Below, piece after piece: positions 1 through 6,393 of a stretch of 9,189 nt of DNA. The position numbers and the translations under genes were made by a program. How positions within the stretch are numbered: position 1 is the stretch's first letter; each line of letters starts with the position of its first letter. The notes beneath the pieces were generated by a model, which worked only from the letters and a program-made list of their open reading frames with translations, was not told where the DNA came from and did no database searches. Source of the stretch: Thermoplasmata archaeon (GTDB lineage Archaea; Thermoplasmatota; Thermoplasmata; Thermoplasmatales; Thermoplasmataceae); contig JAKBQK010000068.1 in the NCBI GenBank assembly GCA_021835265.1, positions 1 to 9,189 of the forward strand. Direction: 5' to 3'.

Positions 1-1040
1 TGACTTAGTGCATGTAGCACCAGATCGGCAATTCTCTGTGTAGTTTCAACGTTTCCACCAGAAACCGAATACGGCCTATTTGGATTAACAAGAGAACCTA
101 CAGGGGCAATTATGTTTATAATGGAATAGAAGCCTTCATTTGTTGGTATATCAATATTTAAAGCACTCCTTATGGCAAAGGAAGTAGCAGCAAAAGTCAT
201 GCCAGGTACGGCATTGAGGGGATATTCAATTTCACTTGAAGTACCGGTAAAGTCAGCTGTAATACCTCCCTTCGAAATTTTAATTGCTACCTGCAAAGGT
301 ACCTTTTCTTTACCAATTTCAAGATAATCAACTGCCGTAAAAGTTCCTTCGTTCCACTGTGACATGGCTCCTATGCTTAAAACCCTAGAATTTTCAAGGA
401 GTTTTTCCCAAGATGCATACACTACCTCTCTACCGAATCTGCTAAACAGCTCACCAATCCTCTTTGTCCCAGTTCTATTGGCAGCAACCTGAGCATTAAT
501 GTCACCCAGTGCAGTCTCAGGATCTTTGAAATTGTTCAGTATAATAGCCAGTAGTTCACTGTCTAAAGCATTACGTTTTACCAGCTTTACTGGAGGAATT
601 ATAAGACCTTCTTGGAAAAGGTTCTTAGCATTTGGATTAAGACTTCCAAAAACTGGCCCTCCAACATCCACTATATGCGCTTTGTTTACCACATATGCGA
701 CAATATTATCCTCAATATACACTGGCGCAATTAAGGTAATATCATTCATGTGTGTACCAGAAATATATGGGTCATTTGTCATTAGCATTTCTCCATCTTC
801 AAGTATAATTTTTCTTTCCTTAAGCCAGCGCATAATATTATTTATTCCAATCCTGAATGATCCAAGATGCACTGGTATATGCTCCGCCTGAGCAACTATG
901 ACACCTTCAAAGTTAGTTATGGCGCAGCTGTGATCCATTCTCTCTCTGATATTAGGGGATATGGCAGATTTCTTAAGTGCCACCCCCATTTCCTCTGCTA
1001 CAAACTGTGTTGCCTTGCTTATAAATTCCCAGTCTGCCAT
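1..1040 (-). CDS. hyuB: Hydantoinase/oxoprolinase subunit B (HyuB family), 3' end beyond window
   Basis: The first 346 codons are present; family members are usually over 500 residues, so the C-terminal part lies outside the left edge. The reading frame is open throughout. Family motifs follow in order: AQAEHIPVHLGS near residue 53, TNDPYISGTHMNDITL near residue 90, the HIVDVGG segment with its following FQEGLIIPP near residues 120-145, and GGNVETTQRIADL near the cut end. HyuB works with HyuA in ATP-dependent opening of a cyclic amide (hydantoin or 5-oxoproline) in the cytoplasm. The ATG at 1040-1038 directly follows the hyuA stop codon (1043-1041) without a gap. A GAGGT ribosome-binding site lies 8 bases before the ATG, inside the hyuA 3' end, so the two genes are surely one transcript. 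Substrate cannot be told from sequence; 5-oxoprolinase, hydantoinase and acetone-carboxylase-like roles share this fold. Confidence 0.93.
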   Translation of the reverse strand, partial: MADWEFISKATQFVAEEMGVALKKSAISPNIRERMDHSCAITNFEGVIVAQAEHIPVHLGSFRIGINNIMRWLKERKIILEDGEMLMTNDPYISGTHMNDITLIAPVYIEDNIVAYVVNKAHIVDVGGPVFGSLNPNAKNLFQEGLIIPPVKLVKRNALDSELLAIILNNFKDPETALGDINAQVAANRTGTKRIGELFSRFGREVVYASWEKLLENSRVLSIGAMSQWNEGTFTAVDYLEIGKEKVPLQVAIKISKGGITADFTGTSSEIEYPLNAVPGMTFAATSFAIRSALNIDIPTNEGFYSIINIIAPVGSLVNPNRPYSVSGGNVETTQRIADLVLHALS

Positions 1041-3008
1041 TTATTTCAACCTCAAATTCAGTTCTCCAAACTTTCCAACTTCAGCAGTCCACTTCTCAGG
1101 TATTAACGTTGTTGACCCTGGTTCATCCAGAAGAGCTAAACCATCTATTTTTGTACCAGATGGAAGTGCGTTTCTTGCATATACCGGTACATCAATAAAT
1201 TCAGCTCCTGAATATACCTTTCTGAGTCCTGTTGAAACAGTCTTGCTCACATCTTCAACAATTTCAGGCTTATCCCTTCTTCCAATGCCAAAGGCACGAA
1301 TCGTAAATATTTCCACATCTCTATCAAGAGTAAACCCATAAGCTTCTCTGTGTAATTTTACGAATTCTCTTATGATCTTTTGTCTATCAGGATCAGATAC
1401 CTTTACGGTTATTTCCGAACCCTGACCCGTGTACCTGCAATCTGCATATAAAATAAATTCTTTAGTTCCGAATTTCGACTCAAGAGCTTCTTCTAGATCT
1501 TGGAAATCCTTCTGAATATTATCCGGGAAGGATTTTCTCATCTCATACTTCCAGTCTGAGTTGAGTAGTCCAAGAGCGCTAAAAACTGCTGGGTCATGCG
1601 GAATAATGACTTTCCTTATGCCAATTTCCTGAGCTATCCTAACTGCATGTTGAGGCCCAGCACCCCCAAAACCAAAAAGCGTGTATTCCGTTGGATCAAT
1701 TCCTCTTTCAACTGTCACCATTCTGATGGCTCTTGCCATTTCAAGATCAACAAGTTCTAGCGCTCTTTTCGCAACTTCAAATGGTTGGCCAAGCCTGCTG
1801 AACGCTTTTATTGCTAGATCTTTTCTAAGCAAGAAATTGCTCCCTGACATCTGTTCATTGAGAATTCCAAGCACCAGATTTGCATCAGTGATAGTTGGAA
1901 GTTTCCCTCCCCTGTTATATGCCACAGGACCTGGCTCTGAGCCAGCACTCATTGGACCAATGTTCATTCCTCCGGCAGAATCAAGCCATATAACGGTACC
2001 TCCACCAGCAGAAACTTCCGCGAGGTCAACAAAAGGATATCTCACAGGGTAACCACTACCCTTTATCATTCTTCCGTAATGCGACTTACCACCAACTTCA
2101 TATTCCGAAGTGATCTCAATCTGTCCATCTGTGACTGTGCCTGCTTTTGCAGTTGTACCACCCATGTCGAAACTAATTATTTTTGAAATTCCAATCTTTT
2201 CGGCTAAGACTCCTGACGCAACCACACCTGCTGCCGGACCAGATTCAATTATTCCAACTGGGTTATTAGAAGCTTCACTTTCATCTATCAGTCCTCCTGA
2301 ATTTGACATCACACTTATTGGTGGTGACCCGAAACAAAGCAGATTACCTTTTAATTTTGATAAATAGCTTGATATTACCGGCATAAGCATACCATTAATA
2401 ACAGTGGTAGATGTTCTTTCATATTCCCTTGGTTCTGGTGCAACAGAACTTGAAACAGTAACATAGCTGAATTCCTTAGACAGCTCATTTCTAACAAGCT
2501 CTTCATTCTTGTTGTTCACATAAGAGTGAAGGAAGGAAATGGCGACACTTTCTGGTTTAACTTTCCTTATCTTATCAACAAGTTCAGCAATCTCTTTCAT
2601 TTCCGGTGTTTTTAAAATCTTTCCAGTAAAATCGGTTCTCTCATCGACCTCGAATCTTAGATTTCTCGGCACAATAGTTCTGGGTCTTTCAAATTCCAGA
2701 TCGTAGAGGGATGGTCTATTCTGTCTTCCAATTTCTATTACATCTCTAAATCCTTTAGTTGTGATAAGTGCGGTTCTTGGTAACTTCATACCAAACTGCC
2801 CAAGTAGTGTATTTGTTGCAATCGTGGTCGCATGAACAAAATTATTTATTTGGATAACACCAGAGTCTTTTAATCCATTAACAACTCCTATTTCTGGGTT
2901 TCCAGGGGTTGTGGGGACCTTAAGCTTTTTTACAACTCTATTGTTTTCCAGCACTACTATATCTGTAAAAGTGCCACCTATATCAACAGAAACCACTATC
3001 TTACCCAT
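1041..3008 (-). CDS. hyuA: Hydantoinase/5-oxoprolinase subunit A (HyuA family, ATP-binding)
   Basis: The 655-residue protein has the full architecture of the ATP-binding subunit. The N-terminal phosphate loop DIGGTFTD is at residues 9-16, HATTIATN at about 59-66, ESGPAAGV near 255, the second nucleotide motif FDMGGTTAK near 280, SAGGGT near 334, SAGSEPGP near 354, PTITDANLVLG near 371 and FGGAGPQHA near 447. A C-terminal domain carries RYTGQGSEI. HyuA couples ATP hydrolysis to cleavage of a cyclic amide such as 5-oxoproline or a hydantoin, with HyuB. I chose the ATG at 3008 because the protein then begins MGKIVVSVDIGG, as the family usually does. A TTG at 3020 in the same frame would add four residues and sits only one base after an AGGAG (3026-3022), which lies 13 bases before the ATG. 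A box A is at 3041-3052. Pyroglutamate recycling is an attractive role in a hot acid cytoplasm, but that is inference. Confidence 0.93.
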   Translation of the reverse strand: MGKIVVSVDIGGTFTDIVVLENNRVVKKLKVPTTPGNPEIGVVNGLKDSGVIQINNFVHATTIATNTLLGQFGMKLPRTALITTKGFRDVIEIGRQNRPSLYDLEFERPRTIVPRNLRFEVDERTDFTGKILKTPEMKEIAELVDKIRKVKPESVAISFLHSYVNNKNEELVRNELSKEFSYVTVSSSVAPEPREYERTSTTVINGMLMPVISSYLSKLKGNLLCFGSPPISVMSNSGGLIDESEASNNPVGIIESGPAAGVVASGVLAEKIGISKIISFDMGGTTAKAGTVTDGQIEITSEYEVGGKSHYGRMIKGSGYPVRYPFVDLAEVSAGGGTVIWLDSAGGMNIGPMSAGSEPGPVAYNRGGKLPTITDANLVLGILNEQMSGSNFLLRKDLAIKAFSRLGQPFEVAKRALELVDLEMARAIRMVTVERGIDPTEYTLFGFGGAGPQHAVRIAQEIGIRKVIIPHDPAVFSALGLLNSDWKYEMRKSFPDNIQKDFQDLEEALESKFGTKEFILYADCRYTGQGSEITVKVSDPDRQKIIREFVKLHREAYGFTLDRDVEIFTIRAFGIGRRDKPEIVEDVSKTVSTGLRKVYSGAEFIDVPVYARNALPSGTKIDGLALLDEPGSTTLIPEKWTAEVGKFGELNLRLK

Positions 3009-3040
3009 GAAACCACTCAAACTCCTGATCAGGTAAAGGT

Positions 3041-3052
3041 TATATTTTAAGG
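3041..3052 (-). promoter_or_regulatory. Box A (TATA) of hyuAB
   Basis: On the minus strand the sequence reads CCTTAAAATATA. Its centre lies about 38 bases before the ATG at 3008 and about 26 bases before 3020, so transcription probably begins near 3020 with a leader of roughly a dozen bases. This gives hyuAB its own promoter, separate from the metB-thrB genes upstream. Confidence 0.55.
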
Positions 3053-3071
3053 TTGATCTGCGTTCTATACT

Positions 3072-3086
3072 TCTTTCTTTGAAAGA
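3072..3086. repeat. Short inverted repeat upstream of hyuA
   Basis: TCTTTC and GAAAGA form a perfect 6-bp inverted repeat around a 3-base centre. It lies about 20 bp upstream of the hyuA box A and downstream of the metB stop codon. It may be a regulator site or simply chance in AT-rich DNA. Confidence 0.3.
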
Positions 3087-3097
3087 TGTAATATAAC

Positions 3098-3117
3098 AAT
3101 AGTTTACAAATACTATT
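3098..3117. repeat. Inverted repeat between metB end and hyuA promoter
   Basis: AATAGT (3098-3103) and ACTATT (3112-3117) are perfect reverse complements around an 8-base centre. The repeat begins 9 bases past the stop codon of the trans-sulfuration enzyme gene. It could be a weak RNA hairpin at that transcript's end or an operator about 45 bp upstream of the hyuA box A. No T-run follows it. Confidence 0.35.
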
Positions 3118-3125
3118 ATGGAAGT

Positions 3126-4241
3126 TTAAAGTGAATTTCTAATATCGTCTACAATACTTTCAGCATCCTCTATTCCTACGGATAGTCTGTATGTTCTGTC
3201 TGTAATTCCAAGAATGCTCAATTCTTCATCATTTAGTGATCTATGAGACATGGTTTTTGGATGGGCTATAATGGAATTAACGCCTCCCAGTGTATTTGCA
3301 GGTCTTACTCTCTTAAGGGATTTGAAAATATGGTACGGATCATCATAATTATGAGTTATCCTAAAAGTGAGGACGCCACCATATCCTCTGAGGTTATCTC
3401 TGGAGTATTCAAAATCTTCATGATTTTCCAAACCTGGGTAGTTCACATTTTCTATTCCCTTTATGGAGGAAAGATTTCTTGCTACACTTATTCCGTTCTT
3501 GTTTATTTCTTTCATTCTTAATTGGAGTGTCTTTATTCCTCTTATGGTCTGATATGCTGTATTTGGATCCATATTGGTACCCATTGTTCTCCTTGTGAGA
3601 TCGATCTTATCCATAATTTCGGCACTTCCAGATGCACTTCCACCTATGACATCATTATGTCCAGAAATGAACTTGGAAAGGCTGTGTATGATAATATCTG
3701 CCCCATAGTCTACGGGATTAATGTTCTCAGGTGTTGCAAATGTTGAATCACAAATTAGTATACCCCCCATGGAGTGTACTATATCTGCTATTTTTCTTAA
3801 GTCATAAACTCTTAATGAAGGATTCGACACCGTTTCAACCAGTACCACAGATTTCTCGGTTATTGACCTCAACAACGAATCTGTTCCGGGATTTGTGATT
3901 TCACTTCTGATCCCCCACGTTCCCAAAAAATCCCTGATAAATCTGGAACTCCTAGCGAAGGTGTCAAGAGTTGTTACTACTCTGTCTCCAGGTTTGAGGA
4001 GTGAAAGTAGTGTTGTGGTGATAGCTCCCATTCCAGAAGAGAAACAAACAGTTTTCTCTGTTTTTTCAAGAATACTTATCTGTCTCTCAAGCTCCTCAAC
4101 AGTGGGATTCGCCTCTCTTGAATATCTATATTTCTTTCCCTCAGGGAATACATAGGAAGACGTTTGAAAAATGGGGAAGGTAATTGGGAAATTCGGAGGG
4201 ATAGCATTATCATTTATCACATGATCTTCGATTTCATTCAT
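3126..4241 (-). CDS. metB: Cystathionine gamma-synthase family PLP enzyme (trans-sulfuration), altered active site
   Basis: This is a Cys/Met-metabolism PLP enzyme of normal length (371 residues). Visible family motifs are the neighbour-subunit phosphate site YSREANPT (about 40-47), SSGMGAI (68-74), ETVSNPSLR (136-144), the PLP aspartate in CDSTFATP (165-172), the PLP lysine in HSLSKFISGH (K190) and RLSVGIED near the C terminus (R352 binds substrate carboxylate in the family). Family enzymes join cysteine to an activated homoserine or lyse cystathionine. Two usual active-site residues differ: the PLP-stacking Tyr of DxYGG is Phe in DTFAR, and the Glu of SLGGVES is Asn in TLGGVNS. I chose the ATG at 4241, overlapping the thrB stop by 8 bases (ATGAATGA), with GGTGG just upstream; GTG codons at 4250 and 4247 are alternatives. 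The overlap with homoserine kinase suggests O-phosphohomoserine as substrate. The exact reaction is uncertain, so the symbol marks family only. Confidence 0.88.
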   Translation of the reverse strand: MNEIEDHVINDNAIPPNFPITFPIFQTSSYVFPEGKKYRYSREANPTVEELERQISILEKTEKTVCFSSGMGAITTTLLSLLKPGDRVVTTLDTFARSSRFIRDFLGTWGIRSEITNPGTDSLLRSITEKSVVLVETVSNPSLRVYDLRKIADIVHSMGGILICDSTFATPENINPVDYGADIIIHSLSKFISGHNDVIGGSASGSAEIMDKIDLTRRTMGTNMDPNTAYQTIRGIKTLQLRMKEINKNGISVARNLSSIKGIENVNYPGLENHEDFEYSRDNLRGYGGVLTFRITHNYDDPYHIFKSLKRVRPANTLGGVNSIIAHPKTMSHRSLNDEELSILGITDRTYRLSVGIEDAESIVDDIRNSL

Positions 4242-5154
4242 AGACACCACCAGAAGGATATGAATCTGCCATTATAAAGTCCAAGCCCTTGGAATGGAAG
4301 TAACTATCCAAATTCTTACTGATTTCTAACTTGTCTGTTTTTCTGTCAATGAAGCATAGCATTGCAGGGCCTGCACCACTCAATATAAGACCAATGGCAC
4401 TATGCACTTTGCATATATTCCTCACATCTGCCAGAAAGTTGTACCGGGTTTTTCTTGCCTTTTCCACTATGTGATCATCAAGACCGTATTCTATAAGATC
4501 TCGATCCCCAGTCAATATTCCTGCAAGTAGTGAATTTGAAAAATTTATGTTTTGTACTGCATCCTTAAAAGTTACCATATCAGGTATGAGTTTCCTGTTT
4601 TCCATCGTCTTATTCTTTGATGTAATCAGTGGAACAATTACAATAAATTCTATACCATCTGGCACATTGAACTTCCTGATTCGCAGAGGACTTACTGAAA
4701 ATACTGCAGAGAAATTCCCTAGAGTGGATGCAGTTATATTATCAACATGGAAACTTCCAGATGCATATTTTTCTCCATAGGATGCGTATTTTATTATATC
4801 ATTCACAGAGAGATTCAGATTGTATAGTTCATTTATGAGTACTGAAGATGAAACTGAAGCAGCCCCACTGCTACCAAGCCCCATACCTACAGGGATATTT
4901 GAGTTCACCTGCAGCGATATCTGGGAGCTAATATCAAAATCCTCTACCATTTTCCTCACCACATATATGGCACTGTTTTCTCTTATGTCAACTTCATTCA
5001 AATTGCTCTTGAAGTCAATTTTAAATGGTCCCTGTTCATCTATGATTGATAGTTTCACATCAGAAAAGAATGCGTTATGACATATACCGAATGAATCAAA
5101 CCCTGATCCCACATTTGCAGAAGAACAATAAACTCTCCTGGATACTGTTTTCAC
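4234..5154 (-). CDS. thrB: Homoserine kinase (GHMP kinase family)
   Basis: The 306-residue protein has the three GHMP kinase motifs. The N-terminal SSANVGSGFDSFGI is at residues 11-24, the ATP-binding glycine/serine loop PVGMGLGSSGAAS at 88-100 and the C-terminal LSGAGPAMLC at 258-267. The SSAN..GFDS.G version of motif 1, and the NRKLIP segment near 187, point to homoserine kinase rather than mevalonate or shikimate kinase. It phosphorylates homoserine with ATP to O-phosphohomoserine, the precursor of threonine and, in plants, of cystathionine. The start is a GTG at 5154; no ATG lies near in frame, and the box A at 5180-5190 puts the transcript start almost on it. The 3' end overlaps the following PLP enzyme gene, so the two are probably translationally coupled. 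Confidence 0.92.
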   Translation of the reverse strand: MKTVSRRVYCSSANVGSGFDSFGICHNAFFSDVKLSIIDEQGPFKIDFKSNLNEVDIRENSAIYVVRKMVEDFDISSQISLQVNSNIPVGMGLGSSGAASVSSSVLINELYNLNLSVNDIIKYASYGEKYASGSFHVDNITASTLGNFSAVFSVSPLRIRKFNVPDGIEFIVIVPLITSKNKTMENRKLIPDMVTFKDAVQNINFSNSLLAGILTGDRDLIEYGLDDHIVEKARKTRYNFLADVRNICKVHSAIGLILSGAGPAMLCFIDRKTDKLEISKNLDSYFHSKGLDFIMADSYPSGGVYE

Positions 5155-5179
5155 AATAAGGAAGCGTTTGAAATTAATT

Positions 5180-5190
5180 AATTATTTAGT
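5180..5190 (-). promoter_or_regulatory. Box A of thrB-metB
   Basis: The minus strand reads ACTAAATAATT, followed by more alternating AATT repeats. Its centre is about 30 bases before the GTG start of thrB, which predicts a leaderless or nearly leaderless mRNA. The operon therefore appears to be transcribed separately from the gene ending at 5218. Confidence 0.5.
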
Positions 5191-5217
5191 CATTCAAAAT
5201 TACTCTGAAGAATATTT

Positions 5218-5604
5218 CTACTTTCTGTTCTTTATAACATCAATAAGCAGCATCTTATCGTAGTCGATCTTGAATTTTATTTTTTTTGCCTTCAGAATCT
5301 TTGCAATCTGATCTCCGATCTCATGAATATTTTCATTTGGTGATAGTCTGGCAACTATCATTTCCTTTCTATCCATAGGAAATAACAGGGATAGATCCGT
5401 CTGATCGGAATAAAATCCCAGAGGCTTTTTATTATTGTTTATTTCCCTCATATTAAGCTCATACCTTACCTGTATTTGCTGTTCCTCTTCTGGGATCTGC
5501 TTCTTTTCACCCTTTACCACAGCAAATATCTCCGTAAACGCCTTATCCAGTGATTTCCACGAAAAATCATCATCGAAATAGAAATGTACAGACCAGTTTT
5601 TCAC
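5218..5604 (-). CDS. Uncharacterised 128-residue protein
   Basis: I do not recognise this family. The protein is soluble and strongly charged, with no signal peptide, membrane span or cysteines. It opens with a predicted beta strand (WSVHFYF) followed by an acidic DDDF and a helix. A charged central linker rich in Glu, Gln and Lys (about residues 32-62) follows, then an MIVARLSP strand and a Lys-rich helix (IGDQIAKILKAKKI), and a last strand pair ending in VIKNRK. This alternation would suit a small alpha/beta domain. The start is GTG at 5604: an in-frame TAA lies 36 bases upstream with no ATG between, and a box A (5622-5630) sits about 22 bases upstream. It has its own promoter and stands between tRNA-Gln (divergent) and thrB. 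The long open frame and well-placed promoter support a real gene. Confidence 0.7.
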   Translation of the reverse strand: MKNWSVHFYFDDDFSWKSLDKAFTEIFAVVKGEKKQIPEEEQQIQVRYELNMREINNNKKPLGFYSDQTDLSLLFPMDRKEMIVARLSPNENIHEIGDQIAKILKAKKIKFKIDYDKMLLIDVIKNRK

Positions 5605-5621
5605 ATAACCATATATCTTGT

Positions 5622-5630
5622 CTTTATAAT
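5622..5630 (-). promoter_or_regulatory. Box A of the 128-residue protein gene
   Basis: The minus strand reads ATTATAAAG, centred about 22 bases before the GTG start at 5604. The spacing predicts a leaderless transcript. A second TATA-like element (CTTATAAC) lies a few bases further upstream and could be used instead. Confidence 0.45.
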
Positions 5631-5692
5631 TAATTTGTTATAAGGAGTACAGTTTTTTCAGATACCAGTCTTTATACGAATCTATTGAAAGA

Positions 5693-5702
5693 TTTTAATA
5701 TA
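5693..5702 (+). promoter_or_regulatory. Box A of tRNA-Gln gene
   Basis: TTTTAATATA is centred about 25 bases before the first base of the mature tRNA, the usual spacing for an archaeal tRNA promoter. Transcription would begin at or just before the 5' end of the tRNA. Confidence 0.6.
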
Positions 5703-5722
5703 GTTGTTAAATAGGGAGTCAT

Positions 5723-5795
5723 AGCTCTGTGGTGTAGTGGCCAAGCATAGTGGGCTCTGGACCCGCCGACGGCAGTTCGAATCTGCCCAGAGCTA
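5723..5795 (+). tRNA. tRNA-Gln (anticodon CUG)
   Basis: A complete 73-base cloverleaf can be folded by hand. The acceptor stem AGCTCTG/CAGAGCT has seven pairs. The D stem is GTGT/GCAT with two G-U pairs, and the D loop contains GG. The anticodon stem GTGGG/CCCGC has one T-G pair and a 7-base loop CTCTGGA giving anticodon CTG (5757-5759), which reads CAG. A 4-base variable loop precedes the T stem GGCAG/CTGCC with loop TTCGAAT. The discriminator base is A at 5795; CCA is not encoded and there is no intron. The first pair is A1-U72, an identity feature of tRNA-Gln handled by the archaeal GatDE amidotransferase, so this tRNA is probably first charged with glutamate and then amidated. Confidence 0.95.
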
Positions 5796-5811
5796 CTTCA
5801 AGATAATTGGA

Positions 5812-5817
5812 TTTTTT
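5812..5817 (+). terminator. Poly-T terminator after tRNA-Gln
   Basis: A run of six T residues lies 17 bases past the tRNA 3' end. Archaeal RNA polymerase commonly stops on such T-runs without a hairpin, and none is visible here. Confidence 0.5.
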
Positions 5818-5873
5818 GCTGGCATTTAAAATATATAAAATGATCGCTGTGATCTTTCAGAAGGCAATTCAAA

Positions 5874-5888
5874 CTTAAATGTAAATAG
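5874..5888 (+). promoter_or_regulatory. Box A region of the gene starting at 5908
   Basis: Two overlapping TATA-like elements, CTTAAATG and GTAAATAG, lie 20-34 bases before the ATG at 5908. Either would put the transcript start within a few bases of the start codon. A further AT-rich element (TTTAAAATATATAAAA, 5825-5840) lies upstream and would give a leader of about 40 bases. Confidence 0.4.
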
Positions 5889-5907
5889 TTTGACTTAATA
5901 TGTGGTC

Positions 5908-6393
5908 ATGGATTCAGGTTCCGATAACAGTGAAGATGTGAATAAGAGGTTCTGTGATCTTCTTGGAGATTTTATTGATAATAACTCACCCTATTTTCAA
6001 TATGATTCTAGCATGAAACTGGCATTTTCATCCTTTGGACTTGCAATATCGACAGGAATAAGGATAGATGCAACCAGAGAACTTCTAGAAATGGCAGATA
6101 AACTCTATCAGAACGTCTCTGACACTGATACAGTACTATCAGATGAGCACAGGAAGAAATTAAATCATGCCGATGATGTGTGGCTTGACATGAAGGCAAA
6201 GATGTCAGCAGGAGATATACGTGCTTCACACCTTCTTGCAGCTCATGCACACCTATCTGATGCGCTTAGCTATCTGACAGTTATGAAGAACGATGAAAAT
6301 TTCAGGGAATTTATTTCTGATTATAATATGAAATATCTATCAAAATTGAGTGTTTTTGTCTACAGGGAAGCCATAGGTCACGTTATGCTTTAG
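5908..6393 (+). CDS. Uncharacterised small helical protein
   Basis: The 161-residue protein is predicted almost entirely helical and soluble, with an acidic N terminus (MDSGSDNSEDVN). It has no signal peptide or membrane span. I do not recognise it with certainty. The segment around residues 88-125 (DDVWLDMKAKMSAGDIRASHLLAAHAHLSDALSYL) has the helix, Gly-Asp turn, Ala-rich helix pattern seen in small archaeal helical-hairpin proteins such as the DUF357 family, but this resemblance is weak. Three His residues lie on the Ala-rich helix. I prefer the ATG at 5908; a GTG at 5902 in the same frame would add two residues, and box A spacing fits both. Its 3' end overlaps the convergent dehydrogenase-like gene by 11 bases. 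It follows tRNA-Gln but has its own promoter and is separated from it by a T-run. Confidence 0.75.
   Translation: MDSGSDNSEDVNKRFCDLLGDFIDNNSPYFQYDSSMKLAFSSFGLAISTGIRIDATRELLEMADKLYQNVSDTDTVLSDEHRKKLNHADDVWLDMKAKMSAGDIRASHLLAAHAHLSDALSYLTVMKNDENFREFISDYNMKYLSKLSVFVYREAIGHVML

Noticed and set aside
499..1341. Three plus-strand open frames of 79-130 codons
   Set aside because: They are opposite hyuB and the 3' end of hyuA, both confirmed by conserved motifs. Their translations are Ser/Pro-rich shadow sequence.
1681..2367. Plus-strand open frames of 123 and 85 codons
   Set aside because: They lie wholly antisense to hyuA, whose family motifs are continuous across the region. They lack promoters and recognisable protein features.
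5825..5840. Strong TATA-like element after tRNA-Gln as a separate small RNA promoter
   Set aside because: Nothing recognisable (no C/D box pattern, no stable fold) follows before the next gene, so I treat it only as a possible upstream promoter.
6008..6250. 80-codon minus-strand frame
   Set aside because: It is antisense to the helical protein gene, and its translation is low-complexity with no family signature or promoter.
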